Shown here: piece after piece, positions 7,215 to 16,472 of the stretch
Numbering within the stretch: the first letter of the stretch is position 1
Layout of the letters: every line of letters begins with the position of its first letter
From: Salibacterium qingdaonense
Lineage (GTDB): Bacteria; Bacillota; Bacilli; Bacillales; Marinococcaceae
Direction of reading: 5' to 3'
Length of the DNA: 46,025 nt
Assembly (NCBI RefSeq): GCF_900114715.1
Contig: NZ_FOTY01000023.1
Location: 1-46,025 of the forward strand
Made by a program: the position numbers and the translations under genes
Notes under the pieces: model-generated
What the model was told of the DNA's origin: nothing
Database searches by the model: none
The model's input: only the letters and a program-made list of their open reading frames with translations

Positions 7215-8722
7215 TATCTGCTCCTTCCTCCGTGGTCCCGTTCCACAATCAAATCACGGACCTGCTGGCCGCTTTTGGTCACCATCGGCATGCCGCCGCC
7301 CGGATTCACTGTGCCGCCGGCAAAATACAGATTGTCATAGCGCTCACTCTGCTTTGGGTGCTTAAATCCTTTATTTTTCTTCTTATCCGATAACGTACCG
7401 TAAATCGATCCGCGGTGCGACCCGTACATGCGCTCGATGTCATGCGGCGTCCAGCGGTCTTCGGTGACAATGTGATCCCGGAGACCCTCGAGCCCCATAT
7501 TCTCCAGCTTATTCAGCACGCGCCCGCGGAACCATTCGTAATCCCGGTCCGAAAAAGGCTCATCCTGAATATACGGGATGTGGGGCAGCACCTTGATATT
7601 TTCATGACCCTCAGGGGCCTGGGAGGGATCGGTTTTGTTCACATTCACAAGATAAATCGTCGGATCATCCGGCAGCTCGTGCCGGTGGAACACTTTATTC
7701 ATCTGCGCCTTTAGATCATTGGAGAAGAAAAAATTATGATGCGACAGCTGAGGATACAACTTATCCACCCCGAGGTGAAGCACGAGACCGGAGCTCGACG
7801 GTTCATATTTTTTCTCCAGTTTTCTAAGATAAGACGTGTCCTCTCCAAGCAGCATTTCATAGGTAGGAATGACTTCCCGGTTCGAAATAAAATAGTCGGC
7901 GCGGCGCTGGGTGCCGTCTTCCAGTTCGACCGCCGCAATCCGGCCGCCTTCTTCTTTCACAAAACGCCGTACGCCGGTCCCGGTGTGAATCTCCACGCCG
8001 ATTTCTTTGGCAAGTGCTGTGATGCCCTGTGCGATTTTGTGCATGCCGCCGGGCACGTACCATGCCCCTTCGGCGTGCTGCATGTATACCATCATATTGA
8101 GCACAGCCGGGGCGTCGTACGGCGAAGAGCCGACGTACTTGATAAAGTAAGAAACCATATCGCGCAGCTTCGGATGGCTGATGCGTTTTGCAATGGCCTC
8201 ATGCATGGTGGAGAAGAAATCAAACCCGTGCCACGATTCCTTCAACCCGTGAAAACGGAGAATCTCCGGCAGCGTGTCCAGGCCGCGGCCGAGATACCCT
8301 TTTTCCGTCACATCATAAATGGTCCGGGCGTAGGAAAGAAAGGTTCTGTATTCTTCGATATCCTTTTCTCCCAGTGCCTCATTTTCTTCCAGCATTCTCG
8401 TCAAATCGCCGTACAGATCAAGTACTGTGCCGTCCGGGAAAAACGACCGCCATTCCCGCTCGAGCCGAACCGTCTGGATATAGTCTTCCATCCGGCGGTT
8501 ACTGCCGGTAAATAATGCTTCAAAGATACGGGGCATCGTCAAAAGGGACGGTCCGAGGTCAAACCCGAACCCGTCCTGTTCCAGGCGGTTCAGTTTGCCG
8601 CCGAGATGGTCATTCTGTTCATAAAGGGTAACGTTATATCCGCTCTGCGCGAGAGACACAGCTGCGGAAAGACCGCCCAGACCGCCTCCTGTCACGATAA
8701 CCGTTTTGCCATCGTCCTTCAT
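7214..8722 (-). CDS. crtP: Diaponeurosporene oxidase (CrtP/CrtNb)
   Basis: 502 residues, phytoene-desaturase superfamily. The N terminus has the FAD dinucleotide motif VTGGGLGGLSAAVSLAQSG followed by YEQNDHLGGK and FDLGPSLLTMP. The C-terminal FAD site reads YFAGGTVNPGGGMPMVTKSG. The PGGGMPMV form fits the oxidase/ketolase branch (CrtP, also called CrtNb), which oxidises the terminal methyl of diaponeurosporene, rather than the desaturase CrtN that is also present in this operon. The ATG follows GAGGTGA, 22 bp after crtM. Assignment versus a second desaturase rests on sequence pattern and gene order. Confidence 0.8.
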   Translation of the reverse strand: MKDDGKTVIVTGGGLGGLSAAVSLAQSGYNVTLYEQNDHLGGKLNRLEQDGFGFDLGPSLLTMPRIFEALFTGSNRRMEDYIQTVRLEREWRSFFPDGTVLDLYGDLTRMLEENEALGEKDIEEYRTFLSYARTIYDVTEKGYLGRGLDTLPEILRFHGLKESWHGFDFFSTMHEAIAKRISHPKLRDMVSYFIKYVGSSPYDAPAVLNMMVYMQHAEGAWYVPGGMHKIAQGITALAKEIGVEIHTGTGVRRFVKEEGGRIAAVELEDGTQRRADYFISNREVIPTYEMLLGEDTSYLRKLEKKYEPSSSGLVLHLGVDKLYPQLSHHNFFFSNDLKAQMNKVFHRHELPDDPTIYLVNVNKTDPSQAPEGHENIKVLPHIPYIQDEPFSDRDYEWFRGRVLNKLENMGLEGLRDHIVTEDRWTPHDIERMYGSHRGSIYGTLSDKKKNKGFKHPKQSERYDNLYFAGGTVNPGGGMPMVTKSGQQVRDLIVERDHGGRSR

Positions 8723-8744
8723 GCCGGTTCACCTCTTTTCTTCC

Positions 8745-9554
8745 TCACTGAAAACAGTTGTACTGCCGGCTGCGTACCCGGTCGAGAATCCCCCGGTACA
8801 ATCCGGCGGAAAGAAGAACCTGGTTCCGGCTGTCTTCATCAAACCAGTCAATATACTGTTCAAACCCGTCGTAGAGCGTTTCCGCACGCCGGGCCATCGT
8901 TTCCCACAGCGCAATGAAACTCTCATTAATCACACCCTGCTCCAGGTCGGTCGTTTCGTACGATACCCGCTTCATTTCCTGCCGCGGCAGATAAATCCGG
9001 TTATTCTGCGTGAGATCTTCGCCCACGTCCCGCAGAATATTTGTAATCTGCATCGCAATGCCAAGGTCGATGGCCGTTTTTTTCAAGGAGCGGACATTGT
9101 CCACCGCGAGAATGGGCAGAAGCATGAGCCCTACCGTTCCGGCAACATAATAACTGTACCCTTCCACGTCCTCCATCGTCTCCGGCATTGTGAAGTCGAT
9201 ATCCATGCGCTGCCCGGACAACTGGTCAAAAAAAGGCTGCAGTTCCATATCAAAGCGTTCGAATACATCCCCAAGCGCATTCCAGATTGGGTGGTCCACC
9301 GGTGTTCCTTTCGAAAACCATACCAGCTCGTGGTGCAGCTGTTTCAACTGCCGGACCTGTTCAGACCGGGAACCTGCCGTATCGATACAGTCATCAGCCC
9401 GGCGGCAGAAGGCATATACCGCATAAACCGCCTCCGCCTTCTCTTTCGGGAGCTGGGAAAAAGCATAGTAAAAACTGTTGGAATGCTGCCTGATAATATC
9501 TTCGCAGTATTTATAATCCATCTCCAGGCTGCTTACTTTATTTTTCTCCGGCAT
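8745..9554 (-). CDS. crtM: Dehydrosqualene (4,4'-diapophytoene) synthase
   Basis: 269 residues from ATG 9554. GGAGGGG lies 8 bp upstream; GTG codons at 9560 and 9563 are also possible. It condenses two farnesyl diphosphates head to head, the first committed step of C30 carotenoids. The two substrate-magnesium motifs are present: RRADDCID (Asp near 54 and 58) and DVGEDLTQNN (near 176-180), with YAVYAFCR just before the first. The start overlaps the end of crtN by 17 bp, so translation is probably coupled. C30 rather than C40 specificity is inferred from the operon partners. Confidence 0.88.
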   Translation of the reverse strand: MPEKNKVSSLEMDYKYCEDIIRQHSNSFYYAFSQLPKEKAEAVYAVYAFCRRADDCIDTAGSRSEQVRQLKQLHHELVWFSKGTPVDHPIWNALGDVFERFDMELQPFFDQLSGQRMDIDFTMPETMEDVEGYSYYVAGTVGLMLLPILAVDNVRSLKKTAIDLGIAMQITNILRDVGEDLTQNNRIYLPRQEMKRVSYETTDLEQGVINESFIALWETMARRAETLYDGFEQYIDWFDEDSRNQVLLSAGLYRGILDRVRSRQYNCFQ

Positions 9555-11091
9555 GTGCACCACCCCTCCGCTTCTGAACTTGATCCGCCTGATCGTCTGC
9601 GATCAACTCTTCCGATGCGATCCGGGCCGACAGCAGAACAATCGGTACGCCGGCTCCCGGATGCGTGCTGCTTCCGGCAAAATACAGATTTTCACATTTA
9701 GGCGCCTTGCTCTGCGGTCTCATATGATTACTTTGCATCAAGTTGGGACGAAGGCCGAAGCAGGCTCCATTGTGAGCGTAGAACTTCGATTCAAAATCGG
9801 GAGGTGTCATATGCGTTTCCGACACAATATGGTCTTCCATGTTCTCGAAACCTTCTATTTTCTCAAGCTCTTCAAACACACGCGAGCGGTAGTACGCAAC
9901 CGTATCTTCATTCCACTTGTAATCCGCGGTCGACAGATCCGATACCGGCATCAGAATATACAATCCATCTTTTCCTTCCGGTGCCATGGACGGATCCATT
10001 TTCGAACCGATATGCACGTAGAACGACGGATGTTCGAGTTTCCGGCCGGCGAAAATGTCTTCAATGTTTTCTTTCAGGTCTTTACCGAATACAAAGTTAT
10101 GGACATTCACGCGTCCTTCATACTTTTTATCCATGCCGAGATACATAATGAAGCAGGAACAGGAATATTTCATACGGTCGATTTTTTTGTCGGTATATTT
10201 CCCTTTCGCTTTTTCATCTGTCACCAGATGCTTCATGGCATAGGGAAAATCGGCGTTGCATACCACATGATCGGCATGAACCTCCTGACCGCCGGTGCGG
10301 ATCCCATACGCCTGCCGGTTCTCAATCAGAATCTCTTCCACCGGACTGTTGTAGTGGACGTCACCTCCCAGTTCCAGAAACAGCCGCTCCATCGAAGCCG
10401 CCATCGTATACATGCCGCCTTTGATGAACCAGACGCCGTACAGATGTTCAATCATTGGAATCATCGTGTACAGAGAAGGACCGTTATACGGGGACACGCC
10501 GATATACAATGTCTGAAAACTTATCATTTCTTTCAGCCGCTTATTTTTGATGAATTTCCCGACAAACGTATCCGCGCTCCCGAGTGTCCGCAGTTTCGCG
10601 GCCTGGCGCAGTACAGAAGGGTGAAGCACTTCCCACGGGCTGCGGAACGGCCGCTGGATGAAATGATGTTTCGCGGTAAGAAAGCGTTCATGAATCGTCT
10701 GCAGGTACTTCAGAAAGCCGGAAGCATCTTCGTCCCCGAAAGACTCCAATGTCTTCATCAGTTCCGCGTTATCTGATGACATATTATAGCTGTCTTCTTT
10801 GTTCTCTCCGAAAAAGGCTGTGTACATCGGTTCCAGTTTGTCCATCGGAATGTAATCATCCGGATCTCTGCCGGCAAGCTCAAATACTTCCCGGTACAGC
10901 TCCGGCATCATTACAATGCTGGGACCGAGGTCAAACTGGTATCCGTCTTTTTCTATGCGGTGCATTTTGCCGCCGGGCATGGACTCCTTCTCATACAGAG
11001 ACACCTGATACCCTGCGTGCTGCAGGCGGATGGCCGAAGCCAGTCCTGCCACACCCGCACCAACAACAATGATGCTTTTGTTTTTATGCAT
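9538..11091 (-). CDS. crtN: 4,4'-diapophytoene desaturase
   Basis: 517 residues. FAD-dependent desaturase that converts dehydrosqualene to diaponeurosporene. N terminus: IIVVGAGVAGLASAIRLQHAG, then EKESMPGGKMHRIEKDGYQF and DLGPSIVMMP. The C-terminal FAD motif is LYFAGSSTHPGAGVPIVLLS, the usual HPGAGVP form of desaturases, in contrast to PGGGMP in the crtP product. First gene of the crt operon. The order crtN-crtM-crtP-crtQ-crtO with overlaps or short gaps supports one transcript. The last about 20 residues are charged and overlap crtM. Confidence 0.88.
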   Translation of the reverse strand: MHKNKSIIVVGAGVAGLASAIRLQHAGYQVSLYEKESMPGGKMHRIEKDGYQFDLGPSIVMMPELYREVFELAGRDPDDYIPMDKLEPMYTAFFGENKEDSYNMSSDNAELMKTLESFGDEDASGFLKYLQTIHERFLTAKHHFIQRPFRSPWEVLHPSVLRQAAKLRTLGSADTFVGKFIKNKRLKEMISFQTLYIGVSPYNGPSLYTMIPMIEHLYGVWFIKGGMYTMAASMERLFLELGGDVHYNSPVEEILIENRQAYGIRTGGQEVHADHVVCNADFPYAMKHLVTDEKAKGKYTDKKIDRMKYSCSCFIMYLGMDKKYEGRVNVHNFVFGKDLKENIEDIFAGRKLEHPSFYVHIGSKMDPSMAPEGKDGLYILMPVSDLSTADYKWNEDTVAYYRSRVFEELEKIEGFENMEDHIVSETHMTPPDFESKFYAHNGACFGLRPNLMQSNHMRPQSKAPKCENLYFAGSSTHPGAGVPIVLLSARIASEELIADDQADQVQKRRGGAHAGEK

Positions 11092-11190
11092 AATCCCGCC
11101 TCTTCTCCTAATCGAATCCGTCCGCCTGAGGCAGTCCGTTATTCGATTCTACCGCCGGGGACAGCATCTGCCTTTCTCCTACATGGTACC

Positions 11191-11208
11191 GCATCTTATA
11201 AAAGATGT
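11191..11208. promoter_or_regulatory. Palindrome upstream of the crt operon
   Basis: GCATCTTATAAAAGATGT forms an imperfect inverted repeat (CATCTT / AAGATG) about 100 bp before crtN. It contains TATAAG on the minus strand, a possible -10, but I see no convincing -35 (TTGACA or SigB-type GTTT). A regulator site or promoter element is plausible. The rest of 11092-11357 shows no gene. Confidence 0.3.
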
Positions 11209-11357
11209 GTAACTAACTATCCCATACCCTGAAACAGGTTTGGGCAAGCACCTTTTTACTTGGAAATAAGTGGGGTTTTATCAACATTCACTGGATCCGT
11301 CTCCCTCTCTATCGGTGAAAAAGGGAATATAGCGAACCCTGTGTCTACATAGCTGAA

Positions 11358-11386
11358 CCCCTGATTCGTCTCTGACGTATCAGGGG
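11358..11386 (-). terminator. Hairpin overlapping the stop of the EAL gene
   Basis: CCCCTGAT (11358-11365) pairs with ATCAGGGG (11379-11386) across a 13-nt loop. The following minus-strand bases TTCAGCT give only a weak T-run, so termination is likely but not certain. Confidence 0.4.
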
Positions 11387-13071
11387 AAAGTAGTTCCCGG
11401 GTTCATCCGCTGAAGATAGGCCGGTACTTCAAATGCCGGCAGCGGACGGCTGAAGTAATAGCCCTGCAGGCCTTGGCATTGTTTTTCTTTCAGCACCGCA
11501 GCTTCTTCGGCTGTTTCCACTCCTTCGGCTATGGAGCGGAGGTCAAGCTGACCGGCCAGCGTCACAAGGGAGGAAACAATGGCCTTGTTGTTTTCCTGAT
11601 GAGGGAGATTCTGAATAAACGATTTATCAATCTTTAACGTATGAACCGGAAAGGTATTCAGATGCGTCAGGGAGGAATAGCCGGTTCCAAAGTCATCGAT
11701 TGCCAGACGGACACCGAGTTTCTCCAACTGCTCCAGCGTTTTTTTAATATCCCCTTCCTTACTCATCAGCACCGTTTCCGTGATTTCAAGTTCCAGCAGT
11801 GACGGTGGAAGTCCAGTCTCCTCAAGAACTTCTTTCACCGTCTGGACAAACGCTTTGCCTTCCAGCAGCTGTTTGACGGATACGTTCACCGAAACAATGA
11901 GATTCTGATGTCCTGCTTCTTTCCAGGACGCTGCCATGCTGCAGGATTCCATCAGCACCCACCTGCCCAGTGCGACAATGGACCCCAATTCTTCGGCGAG
12001 CGGGATAAAGCGGCCGGGGGAGACCCTTCCAAGCGTTGGATGCTCCCACCGGATCAACGCTTCCATCAGCAGCGGGCGACCCGATGCTGCCTCTACAATG
12101 GGCTGATATTCCAGATAAAATTCATTCTTTGTTAATCCCGTTGTGATATGATAGCCAAGTTGCCGCTTCCAGTACCTGGTTTCTTCCATCTTTGTTTCAT
12201 AATACTGCCAGGCTTTTTCATACCCGAATTCACAGGTCTGTGCCGCAGTTCGGGCCTGCTCCAGAAGCTCCCCTGCGGTTGTTCCATCCGTGCCGCTGGA
12301 AACGGCGATGCCAAGCCGCCCCTTTAAACGGACACTTGTACCGGACACAAGAAAAGAATGATCAAAAATACTCAATATATCCTCTGCGGTGTACTCCATC
12401 TCCCCTGCTTCCAAGACGGCAGGAAGCAGACAGAAAAACTGATCTTTTGCCCCGCGGGCCATTGAATCTTCAGGGCGCAGGTGTGTCATCAGCCTATTAA
12501 TCACAGCCTGAAACAGTTCGTATTCATCCGGCGTTCCAAGAGTTTCCGTTTGGTCAGACAGCTGATCAATGTGCAGACAGAGGACATGAAGTTTCCGTTC
12601 TTCATATCTGCTCTGCTGGATAGTCTGTTCAAGCCGGTCCAGAAACAGCGCTTCATTTGGAAGATTCGTTATCGCATCATAGAAAGCCATCCGGTGCATT
12701 CGCGCCGTTTCCTGTTTTTTGCCGGTGATATCTATTGCCATACCGATGACCCGGACAACCCGGTCGTTTTCTATTAATGGAAAATTCGAAACGTGCAGCG
12801 TGGCCGCCGTCCCGTCTTTTTTTACAATATCCACCTCGTAATGCTGCGTCTCCCCGTGGGCCGCCAGCCGGAAATGGTGTTTCGTTTTGTTGATTTCATC
12901 CACAAGTACCACCGCATGAAACGACAGCTCTTCGAACTCATGACGAGCGTATCCCGTGATTTCTTCTGTTTTTTTATTGGCATCTAAATAAAAACCATGC
13001 AGGTCCATTTCATATACCGCATAGCCGCTTCGTTCCCAGATTGCCTGCAACCTGGACTGTGCCCTATCCAT
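11380..13071 (-). CDS. PAS / degenerate GGDEF / EAL protein (c-di-GMP phosphodiesterase)
   Basis: 563 residues, cytosolic. PAS domain at about 5-118 (AIWERSGYAVYEMD, then IDITGKKQE). GGDEF-like domain at about 125-290, whose signature is replaced by ARGAKDQFF, so cyclase activity is not expected. EAL domain at about 305-555 with MEALIRWEHP (near 336-345), NVSVKQL, EITETVLM, IDDFGTGYSSL (near 458-468), EGVET and GYYFSRPLP; the residues for metal binding and hydrolysis of cyclic di-GMP appear complete. It is therefore most likely a phosphodiesterase, with the dead GGDEF perhaps sensing GTP as in related proteins. No heme or flavin site can be named in the PAS. ATG follows AAAGGAG; apparently monocistronic. 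Confidence 0.85.
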   Translation of the reverse strand: MDRAQSRLQAIWERSGYAVYEMDLHGFYLDANKKTEEITGYARHEFEELSFHAVVLVDEINKTKHHFRLAAHGETQHYEVDIVKKDGTAATLHVSNFPLIENDRVVRVIGMAIDITGKKQETARMHRMAFYDAITNLPNEALFLDRLEQTIQQSRYEERKLHVLCLHIDQLSDQTETLGTPDEYELFQAVINRLMTHLRPEDSMARGAKDQFFCLLPAVLEAGEMEYTAEDILSIFDHSFLVSGTSVRLKGRLGIAVSSGTDGTTAGELLEQARTAAQTCEFGYEKAWQYYETKMEETRYWKRQLGYHITTGLTKNEFYLEYQPIVEAASGRPLLMEALIRWEHPTLGRVSPGRFIPLAEELGSIVALGRWVLMESCSMAASWKEAGHQNLIVSVNVSVKQLLEGKAFVQTVKEVLEETGLPPSLLELEITETVLMSKEGDIKKTLEQLEKLGVRLAIDDFGTGYSSLTHLNTFPVHTLKIDKSFIQNLPHQENNKAIVSSLVTLAGQLDLRSIAEGVETAEEAAVLKEKQCQGLQGYYFSRPLPAFEVPAYLQRMNPGTTFP

Positions 13072-13153
13072 ACACAGGTTCTCCTTTCGCTTTTCAGCAA
13101 AGGAAGCGCTATCATAACTTTCTTCCTTGAACAGCTTTTACCCCTTTACCTTG

Positions 13154-14380
13154 TCAGTCTAAACGGTTTACAACGTTTCTTATCGATGTATTGAGCGCTT
13201 CCTTATCCACCGTGGCAGGGGTTCGGCTGTCCAGTGAAACATCCTCTTTCAGACGGAGTATTCTTGTCATGCTTTTATTAATCCGGGCTTCGGTCAGCTC
13301 TCCGTTTTCCACCGCCTGCAGCATAGCGTTTTGTATCTCTTCAAACGTCCCGCCTCCGGCATCGGCGGTCATCACCATATCCGCGCCGGCCTTTACCGAC
13401 TGAACAGCTGCTTCCGCCATGCCGTATTGGTTGGCAATGGCTCCCATCGTCATATCATCGGTGACAACAACGCCATCAAAATTCATATCTTCGCGCAGCA
13501 TCCCTGTAATCACCTCTTCAGACATGGAGGCCGGATACTCTTCATCCACCGCCGGAAACAGAAGGTGCCCGGTCATGACCATATCCGCGCCCTCTTCCAC
13601 GGCCTGCTGAAATGGACGAAGTTCCATGTTCTCCACTTCCTCTTTGGTTTTATCCACGACCGGAAGCTGGACGTGCGAATCGGTGGACGTATCCCCGTGG
13701 CCCGGGAAATGCTTCACGACCGGGATGATGTTTTCTTCCTTCATTCCCTGCATAACCGCTGTCCCCAGACGGGATACTGTTTCAGGAGACGAACCGAAGG
13801 AACGATCCCCTATAACCGGGTTGTCAGGGTTGCTGTTCACATCAAGTACCGGGGCAAAATCCATATTAAATCCAAACCGTTTCACTTTTTCCGCCAGCAG
13901 CCGCCCGACTTCACCGGCCGTTTCCTCATCTGCGGAACGCCCGACAACAGCTGCCGCCGGGATGTTTTCTATCGTATCCGGAATCCGGCTGACCCTGCCC
14001 CCTTCTTCATCCACTCCAAGAAAAAGAGGTATCTCTGTCTCCGCATCCGCCTCTTTGATACCGGCCATGTACTGTTCAAGTTGTGTTTCGTTTTCGATAT
14101 TACCGCCAAGAAGAAAAATACCACCCGCTCCCGCCTGGATCATGGATTTTTCATCTGTGGATAACGAGGCCCCCTGCAATCCGATATAGAGCATCTGAGA
14201 CACTTTTTCCTCCATCGTCATGTTCTTCACTTTTCTTTCGACCGGATCAGGCTTTTCTTTCTGAACGTTTTGCTCCGTTCCTGTTTTGGAAGGCTGGTTC
14301 TCAGGGGGTGGATGTGATTCCTGATTACATCCTGCAAGAACAGCCGCTGCCAGGAACGAGAGGCACAACCATCGTTTCAT
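13154..14380 (-). CDS. nagZ: Beta-N-acetylglucosaminidase lipoprotein (GH3, NagZ-type)
   Basis: 408 residues. Lipoprotein signal with lipobox VLAGC (Cys about 18), so it is anchored on the outer face of the membrane, as is B. subtilis NagZ (YbbD). A polar linker (about 20-48) leads to the GH3 TIM barrel: GVDEEGGRVSR, VLDVNSNPDNPVIGDRSFG, KHFPGHGDTSTDSH (about 223-236, the signature of the N-acetylhexosaminidase group with the His/Asp acid-base pair) and VVVTDDMTMGAI with the nucleophile Asp near 308. It trims GlcNAc from muropeptide fragments for wall recycling. It lacks the extra C-terminal domain of the longer B. subtilis enzyme. It stands alone, divergent from aldA. Confidence 0.87.
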   Translation of the reverse strand: MKRWLCLSFLAAAVLAGCNQESHPPPENQPSKTGTEQNVQKEKPDPVERKVKNMTMEEKVSQMLYIGLQGASLSTDEKSMIQAGAGGIFLLGGNIENETQLEQYMAGIKEADAETEIPLFLGVDEEGGRVSRIPDTIENIPAAAVVGRSADEETAGEVGRLLAEKVKRFGFNMDFAPVLDVNSNPDNPVIGDRSFGSSPETVSRLGTAVMQGMKEENIIPVVKHFPGHGDTSTDSHVQLPVVDKTKEEVENMELRPFQQAVEEGADMVMTGHLLFPAVDEEYPASMSEEVITGMLREDMNFDGVVVTDDMTMGAIANQYGMAEAAVQSVKAGADMVMTADAGGGTFEEIQNAMLQAVENGELTEARINKSMTRILRLKEDVSLDSRTPATVDKEALNTSIRNVVNRLD

Positions 14381-14500
14381 ATAAGCCTCCTTATGTTTTT
14401 ACGTGGACTTTTAGTGGAATACAGGTAGAGCCGGCATTATTCCGGCCTTCTATCAAAGTGTACCCATTCTATCATGATAAACGTTTCAGGAGGTATACCA

Positions 14501-15949
14501 ATGACAACCTTTACCCATTATATAAACGGAAATTGGATGACATCCAGCCATAACGACACTATTACCGTCGAAAACCCTGCAACGAAAGAAACGATTGCGA
14601 CCACCCCGTCCGGCACGGCGGAGGAAACCAGGCAGGCGGTGCAGGCCGCGCGCAGCGCCTTTGGCAGCTGGAGTCAGACCCCTGCATCCGAACGCGCCGG
14701 GTATTTAAGCCGTATCGCCGACCTGTTTGAGCAGAATAAAGACCATCTCGCCCGGACCTTGACCGAAGAAAACGGAAAAGTCCTTGCCCTGTCCGAAGCC
14801 GAAGTCGATACAGCTGTTGACTACTTCCGGTACATGGCCGGATGGGCCAGAAAATATGAAGGTGAAATTCTGAACAGTGACCGTTCGAATGAAAATATAT
14901 TCGTTATGAAAAAGCCAATCGGCGTGATTGGCGGTATCATTCCATGGAACTTCCCGATCTTCATTTTCGCCCGTAAAGTCGCACCGGCGCTCTTGACCGG
15001 ATGCACCGCCGTCATTAAACCCGCGCAGGCCACACCGGTCACAGCCGGGGAAATGATGAAGCTCATTCATAGTATCGGCCTGCCGGAGGGAGTTCTGAAC
15101 ATTGTTTACGGCAAAGGTTCCTCGGTCGGCAGCACCCTGGCCAGCCACGAAAACATCGGCATGGTTTCCATGACCGGAAGCAAACCGGCCGGTACCGCTG
15201 TGATGGAAGCAGCCGCTCAGACAATGACCAAAGTGAACCTCGAACTCGGCGGCAAGGCACCGGCGATTGTGACGAAACACGCCGATCTTGATACCGCGGT
15301 GGAGAACATCTACCAGTCCCGCACGATCAATAACGGACAGGCCTGCACCAACGCCGAACGCGTCTACGTGCATGAAGATGTCGCCGAAGCATTCACGAAA
15401 CGTATCACAGAGAAAATGAAACAGGCCACGTACGGCGATCCGCTGCAGGACAGCGATGCCGATATCGGTCCGCTCGTCGGGCAGGAACAGCTCGACAGCG
15501 TCACCGACATGGTGAACGAAGCGGTGAAAGCCGGCGCCTTCGTCGAAACCGGCGGAACACCAGCTGAAAACACAGACGGCTATTACTTCGAACCGACCGT
15601 GCTCAGTAATGTGACCCAGGACATGAACGTCATCCAGCAGGAAATCTTCGGACCGGTTCTTCCGATTGTGACGTTCCAGACGATGGACGAAGTCATCGAA
15701 AAATCCAATGACACCGAATACGGCCTGTCGTCTTCCATCTTCAGCGAAAACATGCACGAAATCATGAAAGCCGTCAACGGTCTTGAATTCGGCGAAACCT
15801 TCGTGAACCGCGAAAACTTCGAAGCCATCCAAGGCTTCCACGCCGGCCGCAAACAATCCGGCATCGGCGGCGCCGACGGCCGTCACGGACTCGAAGAACA
15901 CCTCGAAACCCATGTCGTGTACATGCAGTATAAAGACGATATCCAGTAA
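14501..15949 (+). CDS. aldA: Aldehyde dehydrogenase, AldA-like (lactaldehyde/glycolaldehyde)
   Basis: 482 residues from ATG 14501, which has AGGAGG 8 bp upstream. NAD-dependent oxidation of an aldehyde to its acid. Landmarks: IIPWNFPIF (Asn near 150), VNLELGGKAP (general base Glu near 248), NNGQACTNAERVY (nucleophile Cys near 282), EIFGPVLPIV. The C terminus (GETFVNRENFEAIQGFHAG, then SGIGGADGRHGLEEHLET) matches enterobacterial AldA very closely, so lactaldehyde or glycolaldehyde is the best-guess substrate. These would arise from fucose/rhamnose or pentose breakdown. It has its own strong terminator and no operon partner. A role with the nearby carotenoid operon is not supported. Confidence 0.8.
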   Translation: MTTFTHYINGNWMTSSHNDTITVENPATKETIATTPSGTAEETRQAVQAARSAFGSWSQTPASERAGYLSRIADLFEQNKDHLARTLTEENGKVLALSEAEVDTAVDYFRYMAGWARKYEGEILNSDRSNENIFVMKKPIGVIGGIIPWNFPIFIFARKVAPALLTGCTAVIKPAQATPVTAGEMMKLIHSIGLPEGVLNIVYGKGSSVGSTLASHENIGMVSMTGSKPAGTAVMEAAAQTMTKVNLELGGKAPAIVTKHADLDTAVENIYQSRTINNGQACTNAERVYVHEDVAEAFTKRITEKMKQATYGDPLQDSDADIGPLVGQEQLDSVTDMVNEAVKAGAFVETGGTPAENTDGYYFEPTVLSNVTQDMNVIQQEIFGPVLPIVTFQTMDEVIEKSNDTEYGLSSSIFSENMHEIMKAVNGLEFGETFVNRENFEAIQGFHAGRKQSGIGGADGRHGLEEHLETHVVYMQYKDDIQ

Positions 15950-15992
15950 GAATGGCTTCGTTCATACGTGCGGAAAAGGAACAAAAATGAAT

Positions 15993-16031
15993 AAAAACGT
16001 AAGTATGGCTGTTCCATACTTACGTTTTTTT
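15993..16031 (+). terminator. Rho-independent terminator after aldA
   Basis: A long stem AAAACGTAAGTATGG / CCATACTTACGTTTT with a 5-nt loop, ending in a run of T. It lies about 45 bp beyond the aldA stop. The A-rich left arm could also terminate minus-strand transcripts. Confidence 0.85.
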
Positions 16032-16077
16032 AGTGGTCGAAGGAGAAAAGGCAATGTTGGAGGATCTCATGTTACGT

Positions 16078-16389
16078 TTATACCATGCGATTGATGGTGC
16101 GGATTTTACGGCAGGATGGACAGTTTACCCGAGGCATTTTGGCATGCAGTATCGTTTTATACTGCCAGAAATCCAGATGGCGCCATGTTCGATCTTGATC
16201 CAAAATATCATGAACGGGACAATGATGATGACCACAATCTGGACAGGGAAAGCGAGATCCGCGGGCATATCCAATATAAATGTGCAGCGTCTTTTCTTTC
16301 TCTGTTAATGTACGATACGAAATATGCCAAGGCGCCTGTATGTTCAAACCTGATTCAAAGATGTCATACGCTGATTCCAAATCTTTCAC
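16078..16389 (-). pseudogene. Truncated ISL3-family transposase (N-terminal stump)
   Basis: 103 residues from GTG 16389, preceded by AGGAGGAG. It holds only the N-terminal zinc-finger part of ISL3 transposases: FPCPDCGHHHCPVHD, then TWRHLDFWQYKTILHAK and RVNCPSCRKIRTIN. In the family this is followed by VPWAR and about 300 more residues with the catalytic DDE; here the frame stops after three unrelated residues. The transposon right part is absent, so the element is immobile. It marks an old insertion at the edge of the 16-20 kb accessory island. Confidence 0.8.
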
Positions 16390-16472
16390 GAAAACTCCTC
16401 CTGGTAAAACGAAGGTTTCTACCTAGTATGGGATAGTTTCGTTATCTTTAAACTAGCAGGTTTTAAATAATA

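Noticed and set aside
9553-10776. Long open frame (about 407 codons) on the plus strand inside crtN, and similar ones opposite crtQ, crtP, aldA and others
   Set aside because: They mirror the codon pattern of clear genes on the other strand, have biased His/Arg/Phe composition and no start signals.
14383-14440. GTGGACTTTTAGTGG in the nagZ-aldA gap as an array unit
   Set aside because: The spacing between the two half motifs does not fit the 29- or 23-bp rule and no repeats follow.
14501-15949. Aldehyde dehydrogenase as the missing carotenoid aldehyde dehydrogenase (AldH) of staphyloxanthin synthesis
   Set aside because: It is 3.4 kb from the crt operon, on the other strand with its own terminator, and its sequence matches lactaldehyde dehydrogenase AldA much better.
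16030-16045. TAGTGGTCGA beside the aldA terminator as another array motif
   Set aside because: Only about six of ten bases match and there is no partner motif 29 bp before or 23 bp after.
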